The notes under the pieces: model-generated | What the model was told of the DNA's origin: nothing | Databases searched by the model: none | Seen by the model: the letters and a program-made list of their open reading frames with translations, nothing else | Made by a program: the position numbers and the translations under genes | Part shown: positions 1 through 8,450 of the stretch, one piece after another | Numbering within the stretch: the stretch's first letter is position 1 | Layout: the number at the start of each line of letters is the position of its first letter | NCBI GenBank assembly: GCA_965263155.1 | Contig: OZ253586.1 | Coordinates: forward strand, 2,356,001-2,420,000 | Reading direction: 5' to 3' | Origin: JAAXIE01 sp965263155 | GTDB taxonomy: Bacteria > Chloroflexota > Dehalococcoidia > Lucifugimonadales > JAAXIE01 | Length of the DNA: 64,000 nucleotides

Positions 1-2
1 CG

Positions 3-467
3 AAAGCGCAGGCCCGAGTAACTAAGTTACTGGGTGAGTATCCGGCTCCCCCCTCAGGGCAGGCGTTAGAGCCTGACGACCCCGACGCATCGTTCATGCT
101 ATCCCGGCTCGATCTCTATCGTCAGGGAAGAGACCCGCTGGCAGACGTGGCCAACCTCTGCGTCACAGTCCTAGAACGTTCGGCCTCGCTGGTAGCCGTA
201 AGCAAAGGGAGTAAACGGAAACTGGCAGCCAACCACTACCAGATTGAAATAGACGTGCTCGAAAGGGTTGGAGAACTCTCGGCCAAGAAGGGTGGTTCGC
301 TAGCCCGGAAAGCCGAAGGGCGCAGCGATGCTTTCACACAAGAGGAGACCCGTTTTCTTGAAGCAGCAGTAGCCGCATTCACCCGGAGGGTGGCGGAGAA
401 GGCGGCCGATCCTGGTGGGAACCTACCGATGCTTACTATGGCAGACCTGCTCAAGCTATCCACCTAG
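3..467 (+). CDS. Unidentified protein, C-terminal part (5' end outside window)
   Basis: The reading frame is open from base 3, so the gene begins before the window; the first internal ATG is at base 96. About 154 residues are visible, ending LTMADLLKLST. The visible part is charged and probably mostly helical, with Arg/Lys- and Ala/Glu-rich stretches. I see no signal peptide, membrane segment or metal-binding motif, and I do not recognise the family. No gene follows in the same direction for almost 700 bases, so it is the last gene of whatever unit it belongs to. That it is coding is supported by its length and by running off the edge; its function is unknown. Confidence 0.55.
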   Translation, partial: KAQARVTKLLGEYPAPPSGQALEPDDPDASFMLSRLDLYRQGRDPLADVANLCVTVLERSASLVAVSKGSKRKLAANHYQIEIDVLERVGELSAKKGGSLARKAEGRSDAFTQEETRFLEAAVAAFTRRVAEKAADPGGNLPMLTMADLLKLST

Positions 468-504
468 CGAGATGTCGTGGGGATGGGACGAAATGCAATT
501 CCAT

Positions 505-526
505 CGGTGGGCTCGAAGTCCCACCG
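505..526. other. Hairpin downstream of the first gene
   Basis: CGGTGGG (505-511) and CCCACCG (520-526) form a 7-bp perfect stem around an 8-base loop. It lies about 40 bases after the stop at 467. No T-run follows, so it is not a canonical intrinsic terminator. It resembles a tRNA T-arm, but the loop is one base too long. Confidence 0.35.
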
Positions 527-870
527 GCGACCTGAATCTGAGTCATGGTATCGATTGGTCGAATGATTTAGGTTGCCGTATACACTGAAACCGTTCTTGT
601 CCCCTGAACTGGACCAGGAGTGCGAGCGAAGGGTGCTGGAGCGGCCTCCGCCCGGAATAGGTCCGCCACTTTACTGTTGCGGCACAGCGCATCGGGGGCA
701 TGCTGTCGGAGACGACACCCTCACCCCCCCATGACATTTCCGCCTTGCCCACCTGTCGCCCCGCTGATACGCTGGAGTCTGCCCCGCATGTACCATCGCA
801 ATGGGAGACAAATGACGACCCACACTGGAAGTGCCATCCAGGACCTGTTTCTCGGGCCTGACTCAGGGAT

Positions 871-977
871 GTCACGGTGTGACAGCTACAACTCAGCTAC
901 GATGGTGTCACAAATGTCACAAGTCCCAGATACAAAAAGTCATTTTCCAGATATAAGCGGTGTGACATGTCAGCTAC
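871..977. repeat. Dispersed repeat R1 (GTCACAAATGTCACA family)
   Basis: It contains two GTGTGACA-like words, two CAGCTAC words, CAGATAC and AGATAT. Its core runs from CAGCTAC at 894-900 through GTGTCACAAATGTCACAAG at 905-923 to CAGATACAAAAA at 927-938. The same word order occurs at 45371-45668 and, inverted, at 47246-47382. No open frame explains the conservation. Confidence 0.65.
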
Positions 978-1159
978 GGGCCGGCCCCGCCGGTGCCCGA
1001 CTCCAGCTATGAAACGCCACTACGCTGGCCTCACGAATGTGGCATCTTACCTTAGCCCCAAGCCTCACTGGTGGGAGGAGGCGCGGGGCTGCGTTTACAC
1101 CGTTGGGGCGAGTTGCTAACCTTGGACCACGTTCAAACACGATAGTGAGGGCAGGCTAG

Positions 1160-2530
1160 GTGCGTCGATATGTGGAGACTCCCCAGATGGACAAGATTCT
1201 GTCGTTGTCCAAGAGGAGGGGACTGGTATTCCAGAGCAGCGAGATTTACGGGGGCATCAACGCCACTTGGGATTACGGTCCCTTAGGCGTGGAGCTGAAG
1301 CGCAACCTGAAGGACCTCTGGTGGCACTCGGTGGTGCAGCAGCGGGATGACGTCGTAGGGCTGGACGCCGCCATTCTGATGCACCCTGAGGTCTGGGTCT
1401 CCAGCGGCCACGTAGCCAGCTTCAGCGACCCCTTGGTGGAATGTCGCGAATGCCACCAGCGCTACCGCGAGGACCAGATCGAGGCGACCACCTGCCCCGC
1501 CTGTGGCGGCGAGCTGACCGACCCTCGCCAGTTCAGCTTGATGTTCAAGACCTTCATGGGCCCGGTCGAAGACACCGCCCATCAGGTGTACCTGCGACCT
1601 GAAACAGCCCAAGGCATCTTCGTTAACTTCGCCAACGTGCTCACGGCCTCCCGCCGCAAGCTCCCCTTCGGCATCGCCCAGATAGGCAAGGCCTTCCGCA
1701 ACGAAATTACGCCGGGTAACTTCACCTTCCGAACTCGCGAATTCGAGCAGATGGAAATCGAGTACTTCGTGAAGCCGGGCACCGACGACCAATGGCTGCA
1801 ATCGTGGCTCGACGAACGCTTCAGTTGGTACACGAAGCACGGCATCCGTCCCGAGAACCTGCGCCTCAGGCGTCACGACCCCGACGAGTTGGCCCACTAC
1901 GCCAAGGACACCTACGACATTGAGTACCGCTTCCCTTGGGGCTGGGGAGAGCTGGAAGGGATAGCCAACCGCACCGACTACGACCTGCGCAGCCATGCCA
2001 CCCCCACGGGGCAAGACCTGACTTTCTATGACGAGGAGAGCAAGGAACACGTCTTCCCTTACGTCATCGAGCCCTCCGGTGGTGTGGACCGGGCCACCCT
2101 AGCTTTCCTGCTGGACTCCTACGACGAGGAGCCCGACCCTCCTCCGAAGCCTGGCGAAAGGGCCAAGCCCGGTGAGGAAGCGCAGCCATCGAAGGACGTG
2201 CGTGTGGTGTTGCGGTTGCACCGCCAGTTGGCTCCAGTGAAGGTGGCGGTGCTGCCTCTGAGTCGCAACGAGCGGCTGGCCCCCTTGGCACATCAGGTTC
2301 ATATGCTGCTGCGGCCTCACTTGGCCACCCAGTACGACGATGCCCAGAGCATCGGGCGGCGCTATCGCAGGCAGGACGAAATCGGCACACCCTATTGCGT
2401 GACGGTGGACTTCGATTCTTTGGACGACAAGCGCGTGACCCTGCGTGACCGCGACACCATGGCCCAACTGCGGGTGCCCATCGCCGACCTACCAGCCATC
2501 CTCACCGACAGGCTTGAACATGGCTGGTAA
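1160..2530 (+). CDS. glyS: Glycyl-tRNA synthetase, single-chain alpha2 type
   Basis: It charges tRNA-Gly with glycine in the cytoplasm. At 456 residues it is of the homodimeric class II type, not the alpha2beta2 GlyQ/GlyS pair. Visible are the N-terminal SKRRGLVFQSSEIYGG block, a CREC...CPAC zinc-ribbon insertion near residues 97-120, motif 2 (FRNEITPGNFTFRTREFEQM), motif 3 (EPSGGVDR) and a C-terminal anticodon-binding domain starting near VKVAVLPLSRNE. The GTG at 1160 gives MRRYVETPQMDK. An ATG at 1187 (MDKILSLSKRRG), preceded by GGAG at 1173-1176, is an equally good start. sbcD follows after about 34 bases in the same direction. Confidence 0.95.
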   Translation: MRRYVETPQMDKILSLSKRRGLVFQSSEIYGGINATWDYGPLGVELKRNLKDLWWHSVVQQRDDVVGLDAAILMHPEVWVSSGHVASFSDPLVECRECHQRYREDQIEATTCPACGGELTDPRQFSLMFKTFMGPVEDTAHQVYLRPETAQGIFVNFANVLTASRRKLPFGIAQIGKAFRNEITPGNFTFRTREFEQMEIEYFVKPGTDDQWLQSWLDERFSWYTKHGIRPENLRLRRHDPDELAHYAKDTYDIEYRFPWGWGELEGIANRTDYDLRSHATPTGQDLTFYDEESKEHVFPYVIEPSGGVDRATLAFLLDSYDEEPDPPPKPGERAKPGEEAQPSKDVRVVLRLHRQLAPVKVAVLPLSRNERLAPLAHQVHMLLRPHLATQYDDAQSIGRRYRRQDEIGTPYCVTVDFDSLDDKRVTLRDRDTMAQLRVPIADLPAILTDRLEHGW

Positions 2531-2536
2531 CGTTCC

Positions 2537-2577
2537 ATGAGAATTTGGCCATGAGAATTTGGCCATGAGGATTCTCC
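2537..2577 (+). repeat. 14-bp tandem duplication at the sbcD start
   Basis: ATGAGAATTTGGCC occurs at 2537-2550 and again at 2551-2564. It is followed immediately by ATGAGGATTCTCC at 2565, the real start of sbcD and an imperfect third copy. The three ATGs lie in three different frames, so only the last reads into SbcD. Confidence 0.8.
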
Positions 2578-3833
2578 ACTTCTCTGACCTCCACATCGGC
2601 GTGGAGAACTACAGCCGCGTCGACCCCCAGACCGGCCTACCCACCCGCCTGCTGGACTTTTTGGGTGCATTGGATGAGCTGGTGGAGTATGCCCTGAACG
2701 AGGGTGTGGACTTGGTGTTGTTCGCTGGGGACGCTTACAAGGGGCGCGACCCGTCCCAGACCCACCAGCGGGAGTTCGCCAAGCGCCTAGCCCGCCTTTC
2801 AGGGGCATGCATACCCACCTTTCTGCTGGTGGGCAACCACGACCTGCCCACACCCTTGGGGCGGGCCACTGCCGTGGAGATATTTCACACCCTCGACGTG
2901 CCCAACGTCATCGTGGGCGATCTGATGCACACCTACATGGTGCCCACCCGCTGCGGCCCCCTGCAGGTCGTCGCCCTGCCTTGGCCCAACCGCAGCAGGC
3001 TGCTTACCCGCGAAGATGCCCGCGGCCTCTCTTTGGACCAGGTAACCGCTGCCATAGAGGAGATATGCACCGCGGGAGTGCAACGGGAGGTTTCCCGGCT
3101 CGACCCGGCCATCCCGGCGGTGTTCACCGCCCACGTCACCCTCAATGGGGCGAAGACCGGCACCGAGCAGAACATGATGCTGGGGCGCGACCACACCCTG
3201 TATCCCAGCGTGGTGCATCGCCCTGAGTTCGACTACGTGGGGCTGGGCCACATCCACAAGCACCAAGTTCTCAGGGAAGGGCCTACGGTAGCCTATTCGG
3301 GCAGCCTGCAGCGGGTCGACTTCAGCGAAGAGAACGACACCAAGGGCTTTTGCGTGGTGGACATCGACCCATCGGCGCAACAGGGCAGCCGTATGAAGGA
3401 CTTCCAGTTCCGCCCAGTGTCAGCCCGGCGTTTCCTCACCATCGAAAGCCGAGTGTCTGATGGTGTGCTGGACCCCACCTCTCAGGTGGTCGCGGACATC
3501 GCCCGGCGCGACGTGGCCGATGCCGTGGTGCGGCTGACCATACACGTCTCCCCTGAGATGGAGCCAATGCTACGGGACGGCGACATCCAACGCGCCTTGG
3601 AGTCTGCCCACTATGTGGCTTCCATCAATAGAGAGGTGCCCCGGGAGAGGCGCACTCGCGTGCCAGGTGACACGGTCGAGGGCATGACTACTACGGAGGC
3701 GCTGGACCTCTACTTCGAGAGCCGCAAGCTGGAACCGGGGCGAAAAGAGAAGCTCATGCAGTACGCCCAAGAGTTGATGACCGAAGAGCAATCGGATCCG
3801 GGGCCGGTCGAACATCGGGGCGCGTCGGTATAG
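2565..3833 (+). CDS. sbcD: Exonuclease subunit SbcD (Mre11-like)
   Basis: Nuclease subunit of the SbcCD/Mre11-Rad50 complex, which opens DNA ends and cleaves hairpins. Calcineurin-like phosphoesterase motifs are visible: FSDLHIG near the N-terminus (metal ligands D and H), LFAGDAYKGRDPSQ, LLVGNHDLP, TAHVTL and VGLGHIHKHQ. The length of 422 residues fits the family. I chose ATG 2565 (MRILHFSDLHIG) because the TTG six bases upstream lies inside the 14-bp duplication. There is no strong ribosome binding site. Its partner SbcC is about 22 kb away on the other strand (25591-28170), so the two are not an operon here, unlike the usual sbcDC arrangement. Confidence 0.93.
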   Translation: MRILHFSDLHIGVENYSRVDPQTGLPTRLLDFLGALDELVEYALNEGVDLVLFAGDAYKGRDPSQTHQREFAKRLARLSGACIPTFLLVGNHDLPTPLGRATAVEIFHTLDVPNVIVGDLMHTYMVPTRCGPLQVVALPWPNRSRLLTREDARGLSLDQVTAAIEEICTAGVQREVSRLDPAIPAVFTAHVTLNGAKTGTEQNMMLGRDHTLYPSVVHRPEFDYVGLGHIHKHQVLREGPTVAYSGSLQRVDFSEENDTKGFCVVDIDPSAQQGSRMKDFQFRPVSARRFLTIESRVSDGVLDPTSQVVADIARRDVADAVVRLTIHVSPEMEPMLRDGDIQRALESAHYVASINREVPRERRTRVPGDTVEGMTTTEALDLYFESRKLEPGRKEKLMQYAQELMTEEQSDPGPVEHRGASV

Positions 3834-3896
3834 CGGGCTAGGGGGATTCGTGGTGCATGACTCCCTCACGATGGTCAGTCTCAAAGGGTCCCACCG

Positions 3897-4394
3897 ATGA
3901 GTGTCGCCGATTACCTCATGCTGGCCATCAGATGGCTCCACACCATGTCAGCGGTAGCTTGGGTGGGCGGAGGCATGTTCTACCTGTTGGTGCTGCGGCC
4001 CGCTATCCGACGCTCTGGCCCTATGGACCGCTCGTTGGCGGCCGCCATCGGCCCCGAATTCCGAGGGCTGGTCGACGTGTCCATCGCCGTCCTCATCATC
4101 ACCGGAGCAATACTCACCTTCGACCGGCTGACCTCCACCTTCGTGGGGGCGGCCTACGCGGTAGTCCTGGCGTCCAAGGTTGCCCTAGCCTTCTACGCCT
4201 TCTACCTTGTGCGCTTCCTGCGGCGCTCCAGCTACCCCGAAGAGCCTGAAGGCTCGGGCAGATGGCCACGCCGCCTCGCCACGCTCTGCACCGGGGCCAC
4301 AGCAATACTGGTTGTAGGTGTGATAGTGTTCCTGCTGTCCGAGCTATTGGTCGAGCTGTTCCAGGTAGCACTTAAGAACAGGACCGGTGCATGA
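3897..4394 (+). CDS. CopD-like integral membrane protein
   Basis: This 165-residue protein has four predicted membrane helices: near residues 8-33 (WLHTMSAVAWVGGGMFYLLV), 55-80 (VSIAVLIITGAILTF), 83-107 (ASKVALAFYAFYLVRFL) and 128-155 (AILVVGVIVFLLSELLVEL). The early WLHTMSAVAWVGG motif with its histidine is typical of the CopD/YndJ-like family, some members of which handle copper or carry haem. The role here is unknown, and no copper gene lies nearby. It starts 63 bases after sbcD and may be cotranscribed with it. Confidence 0.7.
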   Translation: MSVADYLMLAIRWLHTMSAVAWVGGGMFYLLVLRPAIRRSGPMDRSLAAAIGPEFRGLVDVSIAVLIITGAILTFDRLTSTFVGAAYAVVLASKVALAFYAFYLVRFLRRSSYPEEPEGSGRWPRRLATLCTGATAILVVGVIVFLLSELLVELFQVALKNRTGA

Positions 4395-4604
4395 CCGGCC
4401 ACATCTTCCACGCGTTTCACGTCTCCCGAGGAAGAGCCCCTTCCATAGCCCTTTCCCCCTTGACGCGGGAGGTTGCGATGAAAGTGGACCGGTTGACTCC
4501 GGCTACTGTTGCGAACATTGCGCCCTTGGATTCCGGCCTTCGCCGGAATGACGGGTTTTGTGCAAAGGTCTCCCAAGAAAGAGTCCCATGAAGAAGGGCC
4601 GAAT
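4395..4604. repeat. Intergenic palindromic repeats (two types)
   Basis: About 4440-4482 carries the 'CCCTTCCCCCTTGA...GGTTG' type also seen at 12139-12178 and 55793-55840. At 4526-4554 lies the hairpin repeat TTGGATTCCGGCCTTCGCCG followed by GAATGACGG, whose arms are ATTCCGG and CCGGAAT. Overlapping short open frames here are translated repeat, not genes. Confidence 0.7.
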
Positions 4605-4784
4605 ATGAAGAAAGACCTGATGGAAATACTTGCCTGCCCCGTATGCAAGGAACCTCTGGACCTGACCATCGGTGAAGAAGATGGTGAAGACATAGTGACC
4701 GGCTCGCTTTTCTGCGGACAGTGCAACGAGGCCTACCCCATTGAGGAGTCCATCCCCAACCTGCTCCCGCCAGAGTTGCGGTAG
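4605..4784 (+). CDS. Trm112-like small zinc-ribbon protein
   Basis: 59 residues with the family pattern MEILACPVCKEPL near the N-terminus, FCGQCNEAYPI in the middle and IPNLLPPELR at the end. The two CxxC pairs suggest one zinc site. Bacterial members resemble the eukaryotic methyltransferase activator Trm112, but their roles are mostly unproven. The frame stays open upstream through a palindromic repeat; I chose ATG 4605 because the conserved sequence begins there and AAGAAGGGC precedes it. It converges with folK, whose stop is 20 bases away. Confidence 0.85.
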   Translation: MKKDLMEILACPVCKEPLDLTIGEEDGEDIVTGSLFCGQCNEAYPIEESIPNLLPPELR

Positions 4785-4804
4785 CTGTAAGGGTTTCTAG
4801 CGCA

Positions 4805-5320
4805 TCACAGAGCTAACTCCGACGACCACAGCCGCACGCCCTGCTTCCCCTCCACCTGCTCCGCTAGATCGCTTATCGACGTCTCCAGCAATGGGTGTTG
4901 CACTTCCGGGGCGACTTCGGCCAAGGGCACCAGCACGAAGGCGCGCTGGGTCATCCTGGGGTGGGGGATTTCCAAGTCATCGGATTCGAAGACGGTGTCA
5001 CCGAAGAGCAGGATGTCGACGTCTATGAGCCGTGGGCCGAAACGGAAGTTCGGGCGGCGTCCCAGCTCTCGCTCCACACCTTGGGTAGCGATCAGTAGGG
5101 CGCGCAGGTTAAGCTCAGTTGCGATTGCGCAGACACAGTTGAGGAAGTCGGGTTGGTCGAGGTAGCCCCACGGAGCCGTCTCGTAGATGGAGGAGACCAG
5201 CAGCACCTCACCATATCGTTGAAGTAGCTGAAGAGTCTCCCGCAGGTTGGCCTCCCTGTCACCCAGATTCGTGCCCAAGCCCAAATAGGCGGTCACGCGC
5301 TCCAATTGTCTGGCCTCCAA
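4805..5320 (-). CDS. folK: HPPK, 6-hydroxymethyl-dihydropterin pyrophosphokinase
   Basis: It transfers pyrophosphate from ATP to 6-hydroxymethyl-7,8-dihydropterin, the step before dihydropteroate synthase in folate synthesis. Typical motifs are AYLGLGTNLGDREANL near the N-terminus, SSIYETAPWGYLDQPDFLN, and RFGPRLIDVDILLFG with the Mg-binding Asp pair, then IPHPRMTQRAFVLVPLAE. The 171-residue length is normal. The 5' end overlaps the folP stop by 28 bases (a GTG at 5296 would shrink this to 4). The two genes are clearly translationally coupled, with folP first. Confidence 0.95.
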   Translation of the reverse strand: MEARQLERVTAYLGLGTNLGDREANLRETLQLLQRYGEVLLVSSIYETAPWGYLDQPDFLNCVCAIATELNLRALLIATQGVERELGRRPNFRFGPRLIDVDILLFGDTVFESDDLEIPHPRMTQRAFVLVPLAEVAPEVQHPLLETSISDLAEQVEGKQGVRLWSSELAL

Positions 5321-6168
5321 CCCCGTACTATGGCGTCGCTCATACGGGCGACGCGCACCATCTCCTGCACGTCATGCACTCGTATCATGTCGGCCCCTCC
5401 CGCGATGCTCAGGGCCACCGTGGCGGCCGTCCCTTCCAACCGCTCCTCCACCGACAGGTCCAGCACCCGCCCGATGGTGGACTTGCGCGACGTGCCCACC
5501 AGCAGAGGATGTCCTAGGGAGCGCAATTCAGGGAGTCGTCGCAGAACTTCCAGGTTCTGGTCTGCCGTCTTCCCGAAGCCGATGCCCGGATCGACGACAA
5601 TCTTGGTCGACGTGACTCCGGCTTCCATAGCACGCGCCACGCTGCCACCCAAGGACACTCGAATGTCCGCAATCAATTCGCGGTACTTGTAGCTGCGCTG
5701 ATTGTGCATGAGCACGAGAGGCACCCCGAAACGGGCCACCACCTCACCAATGCCTTCATCTGCCGACAGACCCCACACATCGTTGATCATGGAAGCCCCC
5801 GCCTCCAACGCTTGCTGGGCCACTTCAGCCTTGTAGGTGTCCACGCTCACAGGCACCTTCACCGTAGCCAACACTTCCATCAACACAGGCATTAGACGCG
5901 CGAACTCCTCGTCCGCCGACACAGCCTGCGCCCCTACGCCGTAGACTCGCCCCGCAGGTCGTGTGGATTCAGCGCCGATATCGATTATGTCGGCCCCTTC
6001 GGCCTCCATGCGCACCGCAAGCTCAACCGCGCTCTTAGTGTCGTGGGCCAAGCCGTCGCCGGAGAAAGAGTCGGGCGTGACGTTCACCACGCCCATCACG
6101 TAAGTCCGCTCCCCCCACCGGAAGGTGGATGGGCCGCAACGCATCTCATTGGCTTGGGGTTCCGTCAT
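5293..6168 (-). CDS. folP: Dihydropteroate synthase
   Basis: It joins hydroxymethyl-dihydropterin pyrophosphate and p-aminobenzoate to make dihydropteroate in the cytoplasm. Signatures include VMGVVNVTPDSFSGDG, DIIDIGAESTRPAG, VSVDTYKAEVAQQALEAG, MINDVWG, VLMHN, VVDPGIGFGKT and GTSRKSTIG. The open frame extends far upstream into Ser/Arg-rich noise, so I placed the start at ATG 6168 (MTEPQANEMRCG). ATG 6210 is possible, but it overlaps TAGAAT at 6209-6214, which may be the -10 box, and would then not be transcribed. No clear ribosome binding site is visible at either. It precedes folK and diverges from the carboxyltransferase gene. Confidence 0.92.
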   Translation of the reverse strand: MTEPQANEMRCGPSTFRWGERTYVMGVVNVTPDSFSGDGLAHDTKSAVELAVRMEAEGADIIDIGAESTRPAGRVYGVGAQAVSADEEFARLMPVLMEVLATVKVPVSVDTYKAEVAQQALEAGASMINDVWGLSADEGIGEVVARFGVPLVLMHNQRSYKYRELIADIRVSLGGSVARAMEAGVTSTKIVVDPGIGFGKTADQNLEVLRRLPELRSLGHPLLVGTSRKSTIGRVLDLSVEERLEGTAATVALSIAGGADMIRVHDVQEMVRVARMSDAIVRGWRPDNWSA

Positions 6169-6254
6169 GCCGCTGACCGTCGGTCGAATGGATTCTCGAA
6201 GTGATGCCATTCTATCATCGTGCGTGTTAGTCACTCGTGGCAGGCCAACTGTTA

Positions 6255-6284
6255 TTGCGGCTGTCGTCGCATATCTGCTAGCAT
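6255..6284 (+). promoter_or_regulatory. Probable sigma70-type promoter of the carboxyltransferase gene
   Basis: TTGCGG (6255-6260) and TAGCAT (6279-6284) are separated by 18 bases. The predicted transcription start lies about 28 bases before the GTG at 6320, leaving room for the GGAG at 6311-6314. Confidence 0.45.
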
Positions 6285-6319
6285 GGCGCGAACCCCCCCA
6301 CCTTCGCAGCGGAGAAAAC

Positions 6320-7882
6320 GTGACCATTGAGAAGAGGGCCGACCGTGGTGTTGGCGAGCTACGAGACCGACGACAGACCGCCCGCCTTGGCGGAGGGCAG
6401 GAGCGGATCAAACAGCAGCACGGCCGTGGCAAGCTCACCGCGCGGGAGAGACTGGACCTGCTCCTTGACTTGGATACCTTCCAGGAACTCGACCCCTTTG
6501 TGACCCATCGGACGTCCGACTTCGGGCTGGGCGACCGCAAGTTTGAAGGCGACGCTGTGGTCACGGGCTATGGCAAGGTGGACGGGCGGCCGGTTTTCAC
6601 CTACTCCCAAGACTTCACAGTGCTGGGCGGCTCCCTGTCGGAAGTGGTCGGACAGAAGATTTGCAAGGTCATGGACCTTGCCATGAAGAACGGCTGCCCT
6701 CTCATCGGTCTCAACGACTCCGGTGGCGCACGTATTCAGGAGGGAGTCCTCAGCTTGGGGGCCTACGGTGACATCTTCCTGCGCAACACCATGGCCTCCG
6801 GCGTAATACCACAGATTTCGGTGATCATGGGGCCAGCGGCTGGGGGAGCATCCTACTCCCCAGGCATCACCGATTTCGTCTTCATGGTCCGTGGCCCGGG
6901 CCAACTCTATATCACCGGACCGGACGTCATCAAAGCAGTTACCGGCGAGGACATCACCCACGACGAGCTGGGAGGCGCTTTCACCCACAGCGTACGCAGC
7001 GGTGTGGCCCATTTCGCCTTCGACTCTGAAGAGGAAACCCTGCGAGAGGTGCGCAGACTCCTCTCCTTCCTGCCCTCCAACAACATGGTGGACCCGCCAC
7101 TAATGGACACGCTGGACAATCCCGACCGGCACGACCCCGAACTCGGTGACATCGTGCCGACCGAGCCCAACCGCTCCTACGACGTACGGGACGTAATCCG
7201 GAGGGTGGTAGATGAGGCCGACTTCATGGAGGTGCATCGCGACTACGCCCCCAACGTAGTCGTCGGGTTTGCCCGCCTCGACCGTCGTACCATCGGCATC
7301 GTGGGCAACCAACCCTCCCACCTAGCGGGAGTACTGGACATCAACACCTCCACCAAGGCGGCCCGCTTCGTACGCTTTTGCGACTGCTTCAACATCCCCA
7401 TCGTCACCTTCGTCGACGTGCCAGGCTTCATGCCTGGGACCGACCAAGAGTACGGCGGAATCATCCGCCACGGGGCCAAGCTGCTGTACGCCTACGCTGA
7501 GGCGACGGTGCCCAAGGTCAGCGTCATCCTGCGCAAGGCCTACGGCGGGGCATACATCGTGATGGGCAGCAAACACCTGGGTGGGGACGTCAACCTAGCG
7601 TGGCCCTCGGCGGAGATTGCAGTGATGGGGCCCGAAGGCGCGGTGAACATTCTGTTCCGCGAGGAGTTGGCGAACGCAGAATCGCCCGACGGTGAGCGCG
7701 CCCGGCTGACCGAGGAGTTCCGCAGCCAGTTCGCCAACCCCTACATCGCGGCCAGCAGAGGCTTCCTCGACGACGTCATCGAGCCGGGCGAAACCCGCCC
7801 CCGCCTAGCACGCGCTCTGGAGATGCTGCAGACCAAGCGCGACACGATGCCCGCCAAAAAGCACGGCAACATCCCACTGTAG
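6320..7882 (+). CDS. pccB: Acyl-CoA (propionyl/methylmalonyl-CoA) carboxyltransferase subunit
   Basis: This is the carboxyltransferase (beta) subunit of a biotin-dependent acyl-CoA carboxylase, most like propionyl-CoA carboxylase beta and MmdA. It moves CO2 between carboxybiotin and an acyl-CoA. It shows GRGKLTARERLDLLLD near the N-terminus, the SGGARIQEG acyl-CoA-site motif, MGPAAGGASYSPGITDF with its oxyanion glycines, and the C-terminal-half VDVPGFMPGTDQEYGGIIRHGAK and RKAYGGAYIVMGSKHLGGD. At 520 residues it is full length. The open frame extends further upstream, but GTG 6320 with GGAG five bases before it is the best start. No biotin carboxylase or biotin carrier gene is nearby, so its partner must be encoded elsewhere. 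The acid specificity (propionyl versus other) is inferred. Confidence 0.93.
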   Translation: MTIEKRADRGVGELRDRRQTARLGGGQERIKQQHGRGKLTARERLDLLLDLDTFQELDPFVTHRTSDFGLGDRKFEGDAVVTGYGKVDGRPVFTYSQDFTVLGGSLSEVVGQKICKVMDLAMKNGCPLIGLNDSGGARIQEGVLSLGAYGDIFLRNTMASGVIPQISVIMGPAAGGASYSPGITDFVFMVRGPGQLYITGPDVIKAVTGEDITHDELGGAFTHSVRSGVAHFAFDSEEETLREVRRLLSFLPSNNMVDPPLMDTLDNPDRHDPELGDIVPTEPNRSYDVRDVIRRVVDEADFMEVHRDYAPNVVVGFARLDRRTIGIVGNQPSHLAGVLDINTSTKAARFVRFCDCFNIPIVTFVDVPGFMPGTDQEYGGIIRHGAKLLYAYAEATVPKVSVILRKAYGGAYIVMGSKHLGGDVNLAWPSAEIAVMGPEGAVNILFREELANAESPDGERARLTEEFRSQFANPYIAASRGFLDDVIEPGETRPRLARALEMLQTKRDTMPAKKHGNIPL

Positions 7883-8093
7883 TTAATCTGGGCGCAGCGT
7901 AGTACGGTCGTGGCGGGCCTTCTTGGCAACGTCCCCACTTCCCTAGCCAAGGTGCTGCCTCTGACCCCAAGTCTAACGTGAGCATGAGCAGTAGCACTAA
8001 GCTCTATGCCCATTCATATGTTGCCTCCCCGACAGGCCGAGACTATCCTATGGGAATCCGACCCCACTTACGTTTCCCTCGGAGGGGACGCGC

Positions 8094-8450
8094 ATGAACT
8101 TGACAATCGAAGACGGCCTTTTAAAGATAGACCTGAGCAGGGTAGAGAAGGTGCTGTCCGTCCACGGATCCTTCCGGACACCGCTGGAACAGGTGGAGAG
8201 CGTATCGACGGGGGTGCCACGGCAAAGCTGGAGAGATCTCAGGACCCCCGGAACCTTCCTGCCTTGGGTTGTGAAGGCGGGGACGTACCTGACCGAGCGG
8301 GGCAGGGAGTTCTGGTACGTAGCCAGGAACAGGGGATTCCTCACCATCGAGCTCAAAAACGGCAACTACAAGAGGATCGTGCTGAGTCTCAATGACAACC
8401 AGCATTGGGCTGACCAAATCGAGTCCTCCAAAAGCCACTCCAACCAGTGA
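8094..8450 (+). CDS. Small PH-like domain protein
   Basis: 118 residues, beta-rich, without signal or membrane segments. The stretch around residues 44-90 (RDLRTPGTFLPW, KAGTY, GREFWYVARN, FLTIELKNGNYKRIVLS) resembles a family of bacterial PH-like proteins in which a conserved RxPGTxxPG-like loop is followed by GTY and REFW. I recognise this pattern but cannot assign a ligand. The start ATG 8094 has a strong GGAGGGG 6-12 bases upstream. It stands alone between the carboxyltransferase and the Fe-S reductase. Confidence 0.6.
   Translation: MNLTIEDGLLKIDLSRVEKVLSVHGSFRTPLEQVESVSTGVPRQSWRDLRTPGTFLPWVVKAGTYLTERGREFWYVARNRGFLTIELKNGNYKRIVLSLNDNQHWADQIESSKSHSNQ

Larger units (their letters stand above)
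468..1159. other. Long non-coding interval with repeat R1
   Basis: About 690 bases without a convincing gene. It holds the hairpin at 505-526 and the dispersed repeat around 871-977. The remaining open frames overlap each other on both strands and have no ribosome binding site. I see no T-box antiterminator upstream of glyS. Confidence 0.5.

Noticed and set aside
620..1012. 130-residue forward frame in the first intergenic region
   Set aside because: Unusual composition, no ribosome site, and it crosses the dispersed repeat R1.
1013..1159. T-box riboswitch upstream of glyS
   Set aside because: No T-box core sequence or terminator/antiterminator pair can be made; GGTGGGAGGAGGCGCGG only superficially resembles it.
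1283..2050. 255-residue open frame antisense to glyS
   Set aside because: Shadow of the real synthetase, which shows all class II motifs.
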